The position numbers were made by a program, and so were the translations under genes. From Pegoplata infirma (lineage: Eukaryota > Arthropoda > Insecta > Diptera > Anthomyiidae), in NCBI GenBank assembly GCA_963921195.1, contig OY992540.1, forward strand, positions 23,324,262 through 23,388,261: a DNA stretch of 64,000 bases. The letters run 5' to 3'. Below the pieces are notes generated by a model that worked only from the letters and a program-made list of their open reading frames with translations, was not told the origin of the DNA and did no database searches. Shown piece by piece: positions 22,255-34,437 of this stretch (its first letter is position 1; each line of letters begins with the position of its first letter).

Positions 22255-22756
22255 AGTGGGCGACAATACATTGGAAACTTTTTTATAAGAGATGCAATTT
22301 GTTAAAGACAAATTTAACATTATTAAATGTTATTATATCAAAAGAGTATTTTTATAACAAAATGTATGTAGGTAATTTATAAAGCTTTAATTTAAGCTTA
22401 ATAGCGTCCAGATTGAGTAAAAAATAAATGTCCTACGAGGGTCGATCTGGAAAATAAAATTATTAATAGACATTTTTTAGAACATTTTTCAAAAATATTT
22501 CCGAGCCGATTTTTTCCAAGTTCAAACATTAAAAATTTAAAAAAGCGTCAAATTGTTTTTATTCAGTGCTCAAATAATTTTTCCAACAACCCAAACAACC
22601 AGAAAAATGTACAGTAAAAAAAATTCACTTTTTTGACCTCCAATTCCTTTGACCACCAATTTTTTGTAAACAAAGAAAAATTATAATTCTTTTTATGTTT
22701 CATTGATTTATACTTAGGTGTACTAAAATTAATAAACAATAGCATCATTTCTTTTT
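22255..22756. repeat. Unclassified insertion starting CAGTGGGCGACAAT
   Basis: The HINE copy E breaks exactly at a TA and is followed by 'cagtgggcgacaatacattg'. A CAGTG start next to TA is typical of Tc1/mariner ends, but no matching inverted end was found before copy F begins. It may be a truncated element. Confidence 0.35.
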
Positions 22757-23126
22757 AAATCTTTTTTACCCTCCAAAATGTAAAAAAAATAAAAAATAAA
22801 TAAATATGTCAGGGGCGTTTTTTTTTGGGGGGGAGGTGATCGGGTCAGTGGGGGACGTTGAGAGCACCCTCCCATCGTGACATATATACCAAATATTTCA
22901 TTTATTTAACAAAAATACAAAGAAAACATATAAAAAACGTGTATTTTTTGAAAGGTTGGTTTAGTTCTTTAAGGGGGAATTTTTTTTCTCCTGGCCCGCT
23001 TATGCCCATTCACGAACTTAACCTGCCTATGAACATGAGACATATTTGTGCCAAACTTCAGGAGTCTAGCTGTTTTATTTTGGACTGCATTGTGTTATCT
23101 ACAGACAGACGGACGGACGCACAGTG
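22757..23126 (-). mobile_element. HINE / mini-me-like element, copy F
   Basis: 'ccctccaaaatgtaaaaaa', 'gggtcagtgggggacgttga', 'cccattcacgaacttaacct', 'tttggactgcattgtgttat' and 'ctacagacagacggacgg' are in the same order as in copy K at 62383-62917. The copy is cut after the (GACA)n tract. The 99-codon frame across it is incidental. Confidence 0.7.
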
Positions 23127-23251
23127 GAGAAAAATTGATTTTTTTTTTGTATTTTAGCTAATAAAATTCCGCATCGATCTGTTATGTTAGATTTTTGAAA
23201 AAAGTTTTGGGATTACTTTTTATATTTTCCTAAAGTTTAGAAGAAGTAATG

Positions 23252-23675
23252 AAGGTCAGCGGGGGACATTGAGAGCACCGTCCCATCGCGATAAATATAC
23301 TAAATGTTTTATTTACAAAAAAAAAGACATGTAAAAAAAGGGTATTTTTTCAGAGGTTGGTTCAGTTCTTCAAGGAGGAACTTTTTACCCCCTGGCCCGA
23401 TTTTGCCCATTCACGAACATAACCTGCCTGCCTATGAACATGAGATATATTTGGTCCAAACTTCAGGAGTCTAGCTGTTTTATTTTGGACTGCATTGTGT
23501 TTTCTACAGACAGACGGACGGACAGACAGACAGACGAACGGACATTCATATAATGTCTTAGAATCTATCATGGATCAATAATATATATACTTTATGGGGT
23601 CCCCGAACGATATTTCGATGCGTTACAATCCGAATGACAATGTGAGTATACCCACATACTGTGGTTGGAGGGCAT
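23252..23675 (-). mobile_element. HINE / mini-me-like element, copy G
   Basis: This has the same order of motifs as copy F but keeps the end: '(GACG)n', 'atcatggatcaataatatat', 'actttatggggtccccgaac', 'gatgcgttacaat', 'actgtggttggagggcatac'. F and G lie head to tail, 125 bases apart, in the same orientation. Confidence 0.75.
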
Positions 23676-23689
23676 ACAAATATTTTTAT

Positions 23690-24125
23690 CAAAATTTTTT
23701 TTTTTAGATTTTTTTTTATCAACATTTTTTTTTTTCAAAAAAAAAATGTTACACTCAAAAAAAATGTTACACTCAAAAAAAAAATGTACACTTAAAAATT
23801 TTATTTTAATGAAATGACAAACTCACAAAAATGATTTTCATTTTGATGAAAAAAAAAATAAAAAATAAAATAGAAAAAAAAAAATTTTTGACAAAAAATA
23901 TTTAATGAAAAAAAATTTTCGATGAAAAAAATTTGATGAATTTTTTTTTTTTTATTTAAAAAATAATTTTGATAAAAAAAAAAAATATATGAAAATAAAA
24001 TTATTAAAAAAATTGGATGAAAAAAACTTGATAAAAAAATAATGAAATAAACAATAAATAAAATTATGAAAAAAAATACGAAAAAAAATATATATAAAAT
24101 TTTATGAAAAAAAAAAATTATACAA
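23690..24125. repeat. A/T-rich simple repeat, (gatgaaaaaaattt)n
   Basis: Monomers like 'gatgaaaaaaatttgatga' fill this stretch. They are the reverse complement of the 'ttttttcatcaaa' arrays at 16730-17150 and 61600-61810. The 109-codon minus-strand frame is a repeat translation. Confidence 0.7.
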
Positions 24126-25117
24126 AACAAGTAGAAAAGTTAAATTCGACTTTGCCGAATCTATGAATACCCTCCACAATGCATTTTTTAAAGGATAGTA
24201 CATTTTTAACAGGAAAAAATTAACAATTTTGATTAGAAATATTTATTTTGAGTAAAAAACTATTTTTTTGACATTAAAAAAAAAAAGAAAAATAAAAAAA
24301 TTTTTTTTTGAGTGTAAAATTTTTTTCGAGTGTAATGTTTTTTTTAATGTAAAAATATTTCTGAGTGATGCACGTACGTATGTACACAAAATATTGTAAT
24401 TTTTGTTAAAAAAAAAAAAAATTTTTTTTTTAGTGTAAATTTTTTTTCGAGTGTAAAATTTTGTTGAGTGTAAAATTTTTTTCGAGTGTAATTTTTAAGT
24501 TACCAATGCTTTTAAAACAAGACAAGTTTAAAAAGCATTGCTTTAAAACTAAACAAGTTTGAAAAGCATTGTTAAGTTACCACCAATGCTTTTAAAACTT
24601 GTTTAAACACGTGGCATTTAAGATGAGACTAATCTGAAATTCAGGATTTTGCTTATAACTTTTGAACCACTGGACCGATTGAGCTGAAATTTAATACCAC
24701 ACAGACCTTGAGAACGGTAAATATACATGTCAAGCTTCAGCAGTATTATTATTGTATTTCGAAAGTAATCGTGTTTTTTATCTCGTAAATTCGCGAAACA
24801 CCCTTGCCGAAATTTACTATTTTGCTCATAACTTTTGAACCACTTTACCGATTTGGCTGGATTGCAATACCAACCTGACCAGGTACATGACCAACATATA
24901 TGCCAAACTTCAGTGGCCTCTGTTAAGTCTTTCAAAAGTTAGCGTGTTTTCTACGGACAGACAGACGGACGGACGGACATCGCTAGATCGACTTAAAATC
25001 GATCGAAGATCATGAATATATATACTTTATGGGGTCCTAGACCAATATTTCGATGTGTTATAAACGGAATGACAAACTTATATATACCCTCTATCACTAG
25101 AGTGGAGGGTATAAAAA
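24126..25117 (-). mobile_element. HINE / mini-me-like element, full copy H (~990 bases)
   Basis: Both ends are present: 'aacaagtagaaaagttaaat' with the stem 'ttcgactttgccgaa' at one end, and 'ataccctctatcactagag' with 'tggagggtata' at the other. Between are 'gagtgtaaaattttttt' monomers, a short duplication of 'ccaatgcttttaaaac', two 'ttttgaaccactgnaccga' blocks, the tract 'acagacggacggacgg' and 'atatatactttatggggtcc'. It is the longest uninterrupted copy in the window. Confidence 0.75.
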
Positions 25118-25437
25118 TTTATGAAAAAAAAAATGTATAAAAAAATTTATGAAAAAAAAAATGTATAAAAAAAATTTATAAAAAAAAATTTGAGCCATTT
25201 TTCCTACAGACAATTTTAGAGATTCTAAAAAATTTTTACTGTAAAATAATTTTACAATTCTGTTTCCTACAGAAAATTCCGATTTTCTTGAAATTTTCCC
25301 TGTTGAAAGGTTCTCAACCCCACAATACTTAAAACATTTAAACAAAACAGCTAATAAGACTTTAAAATCCTTTGAATAGAAAATTGCTAAAAACTCTTCT
25401 TCGCTCTTATTGTTATGTATTTTCAAATACAAATAGC
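25118..25437. repeat. AT-rich spacer with diverged hairpin motifs
   Basis: 'atttatgaaaaaaaaaatgt' is repeated at 25120-25180. 'tttttcctacagacaatttt' and 'tttcctacagaaaattcc' resemble the hairpin monomer array at 4531-5720. No gene. Confidence 0.45.
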
Positions 25438-25441
25438 ATTA

Positions 25442-26550
25442 GGGTAATTCCAAAAATTTTCGCCCCACTGTTCGGAAACATGCCTTTGGACGCCACTGAG
25501 AATTTGGCTCATAGATATCCACGTTTATATGAGATATGTTGCATTTTTGGATTTTCAAAATTTGCTGTAGTTTTCAAATTATCGCGGGTCAAAGTTCGAC
25601 TTTTTTAGCAAAAGTCCGAAAAATACATGACGTTTAACGTGCTCTAACTTTTTAACTAGTAATCCGATTATCACAAGTAATGGCTCATATGAAAGCTTAA
25701 TTCTTCTTCTTTTAGGAAATATTTTCAAAAGAATACGGTCTTTTTCAGAAGTGTTGCAAAAATTCAAAAACATTTTTTTTTTGCGAATATTTAAAAAAAC
25801 ACATCTTCGATTTTTTTAAAAAAAAAGTTTGGTGATAAGCAATACTGTTTTGTACAACATATCCAAAATTCAGAGTGGGATCCCAATGGGATCAAAAAAT
25901 ATTCTGGTTTTAGTACGAAGTTCTTAAATTTTACCTTAGAAAATTAAAATTTTGTGTTTCTTCAATATAAAAATTTAAATTTTCAAAGAAAATTATACTA
26001 TTAAAATTTTGAAAACATTCAAAACATTAGAAATTTAAATTTTCTAAGGGAAAAATATGAGAACCTCGTACTTAAAACAGAATATTTTTTGATCCCATGG
26101 AGATCCCACTCTGAATTTTGAATATGTTATACCAAACATTGTTATTTTTCACCAGAATTTTTTTAAAAAAAATCGAAGATGTGTTTTTTTAAATATTCGA
26201 AAAGAAAAAATGTTTTTGCATTTTTGCATCATTTCTGTAAAAAAAACTGTGTTATTTTAAAAATATTTTCTAAAAGAAATACCCCTGCTTTCACATGAGC
26301 CTAAATTTGTGAAAATCGGGTCATTGGTTAAGAAGTTACAGCTCTTTAAACGTGATGTATTTTTCTTACTTTTTCTTAAAAAGTCAATCTTTGACCCGCC
26401 ATAATTCGTTAAATACACCAAATGTAAAAAAACGATATATGGTACATATATCATATTTATGAGGGCTATCTATGTGTCAAGGTTCAAATTAATCTGAGAC
26501 ACCATTTCCAAAAATGACTAAAATTTGAGCTAAATTTTTTGGAATAGCCC
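25442..26550. mobile_element. Large foldback element, 1109 bases, ATTA flanks
   Basis: The two halves are reverse complements over almost their whole length, centred near 25996. Ends read GGGTAATTCCAAAAA and (complement) GGGCTATTCCAAAAA. ATTA precedes at 25438-25441 and follows at 26551-26554, consistent with a 3-4-base target duplication. Paired landmarks include 'gcgggtcaaagttcgactt' with 'aagtcaatctttgacccgc', and 'ttcagagtgggatccca' with 'gatcccactctgaatttt'. No transposase is encoded. GGG-starting termini with a TTA-containing duplication would suit PIF/Harbinger, but this is a guess. Confidence 0.85.
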
Positions 26551-26554
26551 ATTA

Positions 26555-26770
26555 GAAAACTTTTTTTTTGTTTGACTCTTTACGCTTTCGTTCAGGTCAA
26601 TGCTCAAATTTTGTGCAAAAATTGTTTGTAATAGAATTTACTTGTTAACAAATTTTATATTCTGTTTATTGTATTTAAACTTTATTAATAAAATTTTAAA
26701 TGAAACTTTTCATTAATTTTATTTTATGTACGAGTTTTTTTTGTTAGTTTTGTTATTAAATTTATTTGTT
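26555..26770. other. AT-rich spacer
   Basis: No structure recognised. Confidence 0.5.
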
Positions 26771-26908
26771 ATACCCTCCACTCTGGTGATAGAGGGTATA
26801 TATAAGTTTGTCATTCCGTATGTAACACATTGAAATATTGGTTTAGGACCCCATAAAGTATATATATTCATGATCCTTGATCGATTTTAAGTCGATCTAA
26901 CGATGTCC

Positions 26909-26962
<54 letters not shown>

Positions 26963-27150
26963 CTGTTGAAATCACGTTTTTGGCAATAATCCGGAACCGA
27001 TTTTAACGCTTGGGGTACCAAAAGTTGCGGAATTTATCCAGGCAAAAACTAGTGTATTTTTTTTTTGAAATCGGTTTAGTACTTTAAAAGTTATGAGTGA
27101 ATTACTGAAAAAACTCTTAGTGATTTTCATCATAACCCTAAATTAATTCA
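26771..27150 (+). mobile_element. HINE / mini-me-like element, 5' part of copy I
   Basis: This is a well-preserved 5' end: 'ataccctccactctggtgat' with 'agagggtatatataagtttg', 'tcattccgtatgtaacac', 'ggaccccataaagtatatat', the ~33-base core and a long (GTCT)n tract. After ~27150 the similarity fades. A matching 3' end lies at 29664-29717, so this could be one element swollen by satellite DNA or two fragments. Confidence 0.7.
26904..26967. repeat. (GTCT)n microsatellite inside HINE copy I
   Basis: About fifteen GTCT/GTCC units run without a break, the longest such tract among the HINE copies in the window. Expansion of the (GTCY)n proto-microsatellite is a known behaviour of mini-me elements. 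Confidence 0.9.
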
Positions 27151-27790
27151 TATTTTGTGTAGATACATACATAACAAAGAATACGGAAATGAAAAAAAAA
27201 CGGAGAAAAAGAAAAAAATGTTTACAAAAAAACTTTAAAATATGTAAAACAAAATCTAAATTTAATTAAAAAAAAGTTCGTTAAGTAATAATAAAAAAAA
27301 TTAATTGTTATTTTTGTAGAGGATTGTTTAATAAATTTACAAATCAATTCGTTTTTTATAAAAAGATTTTTAATGTTTTTATTGATTGATTGGTAAACAA
27401 ATAATGAAAAATATTTTCTAAACAAAACAATCAAATCGGAAACGGAAAATAAAAGCTCACTTAAATAAATTATTTAAATTATTTTTATAAAGTATAAAAT
27501 GTGCCCTACAATTTTTATGTACAAAGCATGTGTGTGTGTCCGTTTTTTTGCTTCGTCATATTAACGGGGTTGCCAGACTTTTTTTGGCTTTGTCGCAAAC
27601 TCGGATGTAAAATATCGCCAAAATTCAATTTTGTTCAGATTTCTTAAAAAAAAAAAATATTTTTATTTAAAAAAAATAAATTTTGTTAAATAATAAAAGA
27701 CAGAAATAAACTTTATGGCAAAAATCGCCCAAATCCGGAAAATCTATATATATAAAAGAGTAATGTGACTGACTGACATACTCATTCATC
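27151..27790. other. AT-rich sequence, no feature seen
   Basis: 'atctatatatataaaagagt' followed by 'gactgactgaca' at ~27740-27780 resembles the edge of an interspersed element leading into the array that follows. No gene. Confidence 0.5.
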
Positions 27791-28740
27791 ATCGCCCAGC
27801 CCAAACCGCTAAAGTTAGAAACTTGAAATTTGGACTGTAGGTTGACGTCCCGGAATAAAGATCCACTAAGGCTGGATTTTTGCCAATGTTGATTCTAAGG
27901 GGGTAAAATGGGTAAAAAACTGTACTTTTGGTACTTTTTATATCTCCCGATATAATGGTCATAGAAACTTGAAATTTGGACTGTATGTTACCCTCCCGCA
28001 ATATAGATCCACTATGGCTGGAGTTTTGCCAATGGTAAGGGGGTAAAAAGGGTAAAAAACTGTACTTTTGGTACTTTTTAAATCTCCTGATATAATGATC
28101 ATAGAGACTTGAAATTTGGACTGTATGTTCACCTCCCGGAATATAGATCCATTAAGGCTGGATTTTTGCCAGTGTTGATTCTAAGGGGGTCAAAAGGGTA
28201 AAAAAAATACTTTTGGTGCTTTTAATATCTCCTGAAATAATGGTCATAGAAACTTGAAATTTGGACAGTATAGTATGTTCACATCCTAGAATATATGTAG
28301 ATCCAGTACGGCTGGATTATTGCCAATGTTGATTCTAAGAGGGTAAAAAGGGACAAAAATCTGTACTTTTGGTACCTTTTATATTTCCTTAAAAAATTGT
28401 CACATAGACTTGAAATTGGGACTGTATGTTCACCTCCCGGAATATAGATCCCCTAAGGCTGGGTTTTTGCCAATGATGTTTCTAATAGGGTAAAAAGGGT
28501 AAACATATGTACTTTTGTTACATTTTATATTTCCTTAAATAATGGTACTAGAAAATTGAAATTTGCAATGTCGGTTTACCTTCCGGAAAAAAGATTCACT
28601 TAGGCTCGGGTTTTGTCAATGTTGATTCTACGGGGGTAAAATGGGTAAAATAGTACTTTTGGTACTTTTTTTTTATTTACTGAAATAATGGTTATTCAAA
28701 CCTGAAATTTAGAATGTAGGATCCTTTAGTGAAATAAAAC
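27791..28740. repeat. Satellite-like tandem array, ~146-base unit, ~6.5 copies
   Basis: 'gaaacttgaaatttggactg' or close variants begin near 27818, 27964, 28104, 28249, 28404, 28551 and 28696 (spacing 140-156). Each unit also carries 'atatagatccactaaggctg', 'ttttgccaatgttgattcta', 'gggtaaaa' and 'tgtacttttggtacttttta'. Divergence rises towards the right end. Open frames here are short and interrupted. Confidence 0.9.
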
Positions 28741-28754
28741 ATTTTGGAAAATTC

Positions 28755-29600
28755 AGTACCGTTTTCAAAAAGTACCTTTTATAAAAGGTACCTTTATAAA
28801 AAGTACTTTTTATAAAAAGAACCTTTTATGAAAAATACCTTTTATAAAAAGTACCTTTTATAAAAAGTGCCTTTGATACAAAGTACCTTTTATAAAAAGT
28901 ACCTTTTATAAAAAGTACCTTTAATAAAATGTATCTTTTATAGAAAGTACCTTTTATTAAAAGTTCCTTTTATAAAAAGTACCTTTTATAAAAAGTACCT
29001 TTTATAAAAAGTACCTTTTAAAAAAAGTACCTTTTTGAAAAAAGTACCTTTTATAAAAAGTACCTTTTATAAAAAGTACCTTTTATAAAAAGTACCTTTT
29101 ATAAAAAGTACCTTTTATAAAAAGTTCCTTTTATAAAAAGTACCTTTTATAAAAAGTAGCTTTTAAAAAAGTAGCTTTTAAAAAAAGTAGCTTTTAAAAA
29201 AAGTACCTTTTATAAAAAGTACCTTTTATAAAAAGTACATTTTATTAAAAGTACCTTTTATAAAAAGTACCTTTTATAAAAAGTACCTTTTATAAAAAGT
29301 ACCATTTATAAAAAGTACCTTTTATAAAATTACTTTTTATAAAAAGCACCATTTATAAAAGTACCTTTTATAATAAGTACCTTTTATAAAAAGTACCTTT
29401 TTTTATAAAAAGTACCTTTTTTTATAAAAAGTACATTTTTTTATAAAAAGTACCTTTTTTTATAAAAAGTACCTTTTATAAAAAGTACTTTTTATAAAAA
29501 GTACCTCTCATAAAAAGTACCTTATATAAAAAGTACCTTTTATAAAAAGTACCTTTCATTAAAAGTACCTTTTATTAAAAGTACCGAAAGTACACTTTTT
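28755..29600. repeat. 16-base satellite (gtaccttttataaaaa)n, ~50 copies
   Basis: Near-identical 16-base monomers run for ~840 bases with occasional variants (gtagctttt, gtaccttttttt). The monomer is almost its own reverse complement (GTAC and TTTTATAAAA). The array is entered from a 146-base-type unit, and it exits through 'gtaccgaaagtacacttttt' and 'ggtactttttta', again like the 146-base unit. Confidence 0.95.
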
Positions 29601-29663
29601 GGTACTTTTTTATTTCTTGAGGTATAAATAAAACAAACTTTTTTGTTTTTAAATCATTACATT

Positions 29664-29717
29664 GGTGGAGGGTATTTAAAGATTCGGCACAGCCGAATAT
29701 AGCTTTCTTACTTGTTT
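29664..29717 (+). mobile_element. HINE / mini-me-like 3' end
   Basis: 'ggtggagggtatttaaagat' is followed by the perfect hairpin TTCGGC-ACA-GCCGAA and 'agctttcttacttgttt'. The inverted repeat before the hairpin matches the 5' end 'ataccctcc', the asymmetric arrangement of helentron-associated elements. It could be the end of copy I (26771). Confidence 0.7.
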
Positions 29718-31539
29718 GTATCTGTGTGAGAGTCTGAATGTTTTTTGTTTGTTAATGTCCCTAGTTGTTTAACAATATTTTGTTAATATTATATAAGGAA
29801 AAACTTTTTAAATTAAGAGGCCACATGAAAGCAACACAAAAAATTTGCTCTCATACAAATACACATACTTACACCACAAATACACTTTCTATGGTGTTTT
29901 AAACAAAGATGGAATATTTTATTTTTGGAAAAAGTCCCATAGCATAATTTAAATAGTACTTTTTTTTATAACTGACGATCAGCGATTATTAGATAATCTT
30001 TAAAACAAGAGAAAAGCACTTGTTATAAATATATTTTCCGTTTTAGGAATAAAAGACTCATACGAATTTGACCTGTAATTTCTGAGTAAACAAATATTCG
30101 AAGGCTAGTGTGTTATGAATTTCTTTAGAATTTTACAATGCTAAAAAGTACCAAAAAAATATTTAAAAGTACCTACTGTACCTTAATTTTAAAATATTTA
30201 TTCAAACTTCACTTAAATAATCTGCATTTTCGCAAGGCTAGACGATTGTGTTATGAAATTCTTTAGAAATTTTAAAAGCAAAAAAGCACAAAAAAATGTC
30301 TTATAGTACTGCCCATTTCATCACTGACTTTGTCAAAAGTTGTTGATGATAAAAAGTATGATGTTACAAAAATTACTGTTTGATAAAAACAAGTGATGAT
30401 AAGTTTAATGTAAAAGCTAAAAGTAGAGTTTAATAAAAAAGGAAAACTTTTTGGATAAACGAAAAGAAAAATGATAAATAATTCTGGTCGGTAAGGAACG
30501 AATTTTTATTTTTTGGTAAGATACGAAAATTTAAATCATGTGAGTTCAAGTAATACACTGCAGGCGTTGCTACACTATTTATTGTTCGGCAGTAAGTTGT
30601 AAGCAAAAAAATCGTAATCAAATCAAAAATTTCCGTACTCATTTCTAAAAATCTCAACTTTTTTAAAAACATTTTGAAAAGGGAATTGAATTAAAAGTAT
30701 GTTTGAAAGCAAATGAAACATCTTTAGAAAACCTATCTAGCAGTGCAAAAAGCATCTCAAGATATTTCAAATTCCTTGAGTTTTTCTACAATATTAATAA
30801 AGAATTTTGTTTCACTGTATGTAGGGTACAAAATAAACAACTTATTTTCGAAAAAAAAAACTCAAAATTAAAGTAGTGTGTTTATTTTTTTTTTCTGTAA
30901 ACAAGTAACTCATTATGAAGAAAAACAATGATAGTAAAAATGACCAAAAATAAAATAAAAATAAAAACTTTTAACAAAAAAAAAATATAAAAAAAAGTTT
31001 CGTTTCTTAAGTTTTAAGTTTATTTGTTTGTTTATTTTTCAAACTCATACTTTTTCTTTTCTTCAAAAAAGTTTAATATTAGCAACAGCTTTTTTATGTT
31101 ATTTCGTTACGATGAAGACAGCAAATGACAATAACAACAAAATCTTTAAAAGTTATCATCACTGGTATCTTATCAGTTTGCTGATCACGTGACTCGTTAA
31201 GGACATCAAAAATTCTATAAACGCATACGACAAGTTAAAGCTAAAATAGACAATATGAAGACAATCCTAACTAGAATGTTAAAAACAAAGAGAATCTAAA
31301 AGAGACTGCTAATGCCACAGAAAAACAAACCCCAAACAAAGAAAATGAAAATATGAAAAAAAAAGTTTCACATTTTAAGCCTTTTATTGTTCATGATATG
31401 AAAACAGAAAATAGTAACTGAAGAAAGGATGGATAAAAACATCTTTTCCTTTTGGCCATAGTCAATGAGAATAGCTTTTTTTACTTCATTTGATGGAGTA
31501 ATGCACTATGCGAAGGGAATTTTTTGAAACAACACATTT
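29718..31539. other. AT-rich sequence with one weak direct duplication
   Basis: 'aaggctagngngtgttatga' followed by 'ttctttagaa' occurs near 30100 and 30230, marking a diverged ~150-base duplication. Otherwise nothing is recognisable in these 1.8 kb; no reading frame of note. Confidence 0.5.
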
Positions 31540-34437
31540 TCTAAAAAACATTTTCATACAATTTTTTGTAGAAAAATTTAAAAAAAATTGTTGATATTAT
31601 TAAAACAAATTTCTATGAAATGTATTTACAATTTATTATAGAAAATTTTATACAATTTTCTAAAGAAAATTTTTAACAATTTTTTTTCTAAAGAAAATTA
31701 AAAAAAAAATTTATAAAATTTTCTATAGCATTTTGATACAATTCCAACATTTTATATTTAATTTTTCCTTAACAACATTCATAATACAATGTTCCATACC
31801 AACAATTTTATGTAGCAACTTTTTTGTGCAATTTTCTATAACAACATTTTTATACACTTTTCTACGGCCAAATTTTAATACAATTTTCTATATCAACATT
31901 TTTATACAATTTGCTAATAATTTCCTACAGAAAATTTTTATCCAATTTTCTCAAGCAACATTTTGCTACAACTTGCAACCATTTTTATGGAATATTTTTA
32001 TAATACAATTTTCTATAGCAAGGTTCATATACAATTTTTATAGCAAAATTTTTATACAATTTTCTATAACAACATTTTAAAACAATTTTCCATAGCAACA
32101 CTTTTATACAATTTTCTATATCACCATATTTATACAACAGCAGTATTTTTTTAAAAATTAGTTTACAACTTTATCTTAGCAACATTTTTTATTATGCTTT
32201 TCTGAAGCAACATATATAATACCATTTTCTGTAGCACCATTTTTTTAGATTTTTTCTAAGCAACATTTTCTATAAAATTTTTCTGTTGCAACATTTTTTA
32301 TAATTCTTTTTAGCAACATTTTATACAAATTTCTTTAGCAATATTTTTATAAATTTTTTCAAAAACAGCATTTTTTACACTTTTTTCTACAGAAACATTT
32401 TATATACAAACTTTCAATAGCAACATTTGTATACGAAGTTTCTTTAGCAGCATTTTTATAAAATATTTTTAATACAACTTTGCTAAAGCCCCATTTTCTA
32501 TACATTTTTTTATAGCAACATTTTTTTAAATTTTTCTTTACCAATATTTTTTATACAATTTTTCTATAGCAACATTTTTAAAAAATTTTTCTCAAGCAAC
32601 ATTTTTATAAAATTTTCTATAGCAATATTTTTGTACAATATTCTAAAGCGCCATTTGTATAAAATTTTCTGTATCAACATTATTATACAATTTTCCATAG
32701 CAACATTTTTATACAATTTTCTATATCAACATATATATACAATTTTTCAACAGCAACATCTTTATAAAATTTTTCTAATGAAAAATTTTGTATACAGCTA
32801 TTCTAAAGCCACATGTTTTATTAAATTTTTTTATAGCAACATTTTTAATATAATTTTCTAAAGCAACATATTTTATAAATTTTTTTCCATAAAAAAGTTT
32901 TTTATAAATTTTTTTCTATTGCAACATATTTTATATAATTTCTCTTTACCAACACTTAATAAAATTTTTCTAATGCAACATTTTTACACAATTTTTTACA
33001 GAAACATTTTTATACAATTTTCTTTGTATACAAATATTCTATAGCAGCATTTTTATTAAAAAAAATAATTAAATTTTTCTATAGCTACATTTTATATACA
33101 ATTTTCTGTAGCAACATTTTTATACAAGCAACATTTTGTATACAATTTTCTATAGAAAAATTTTTATAGAATATTCTTTAGCAACATTTTTATTCAATTT
33201 TCTATAGCAACATTTTTATACAAATTTCTACGGCAACATTTTTATTCAATTTTCTATAGCGACATTTTTGTTACAATTTTTTTTATCAACATTTTACAGT
33301 AACATTTTTAAACAAATTTTTATGGCAACATTTTTTACTATTTTCTAAAGAAATATTTAAAAAAAATTCTGTTGCTAGATTTTCATAAAATTTTTTTTAG
33401 CAAAATTTGTTTATACAATTTTTCTTTAGCAACATTTTTATACAAAATCCTATTGTAACATTTTTATACAAGTTTCTATATCAGCACTTTTATACATTTT
33501 CTAACGCAACTATTTTTACAATTCAGATTAGCAACATTTTTGATTTAGTTTTCTATAGCAACATTTTTATACAATTTTCTATAGTAACATTTTTATACAA
33601 TTTTCTATATTTTTTAAAATTTTTCTTTAGCAACATTTTTGTACGATTTTTCTACTAAAAAAATTTTTACACAATACTAAACACAAACATTTTTATACAA
33701 TTTTCTATAGCAAAATTTTTTATAATTTTCTTTAGCAACATTTTTTGTAGTTTTCTATAACAACATTTTTATACAATTTTCTATAGCAACATTTTTATTA
33801 AATTTTCTATAGCAACATTCTTTAAAATTTTTTTGTATCAACATTGTTATACAGTTTTCTATAGCAACATTTTTAAACAATTTTTTACAGCAACATTTTT
33901 ACTATTTTCTAAAGCAATATTTAAAAAAAAAAATCTGTTGCTAGATTTTTTTTTTAATTTTCTCTAACAAAATTTTTTTATACAAATTTTCTTAAGCAAA
34001 ATTTTTAATTTAATTTTTCTATAGCAATTATTTTACGCAATTCTCTATAGCAAAATTTTTGTAGAATATTCTTTAGCAACATTTTTATGAAATTTTCTAT
34101 AGCTACATTTTTATACAATTTTCTATAGCAACATTTTTATTCAATTTTCTATGGAAACATTTTTTTACAATTTTTTGTATAAAAATTTTTATATGGTTTT
34201 CTATAGTAAAATTTTTAAACAATTTTTTATGGCAACATTTTTTACTATTTTCTAAAGAAATATTTTAAAAAAAAATCTGTTGCTAGATTTTCATAAAATT
34301 TTCTTTAGCAAAATTTGTTTACACAATTTTTCTTTAGCAACATTTTTAATTCAATTTTTCTAAAGCAATTATTTTACGTAATTTCCTATATCAACATTTT
34401 TTGCAAAATCCTATTGCAACATTTTTATACAATTTTC
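31540..34437. repeat. ~26-base minisatellite, block 1
   Basis: Degenerate copies of a monomer containing 'caacatttttatacaa' and 'ttttctatag' run for 2.9 kb. Rarer variants such as 'tctgttgctagatttt' (33365, 33930, 34270) mark a higher-order arrangement of several hundred bases. The Phe/Ile/Tyr-rich open frames are translations of the array. Confidence 0.95.

Noticed and set aside
28755..29600. CRISPR-like regular array
   Set aside because: Direct 16-base repeats with no unique spacers, in a eukaryotic genome.
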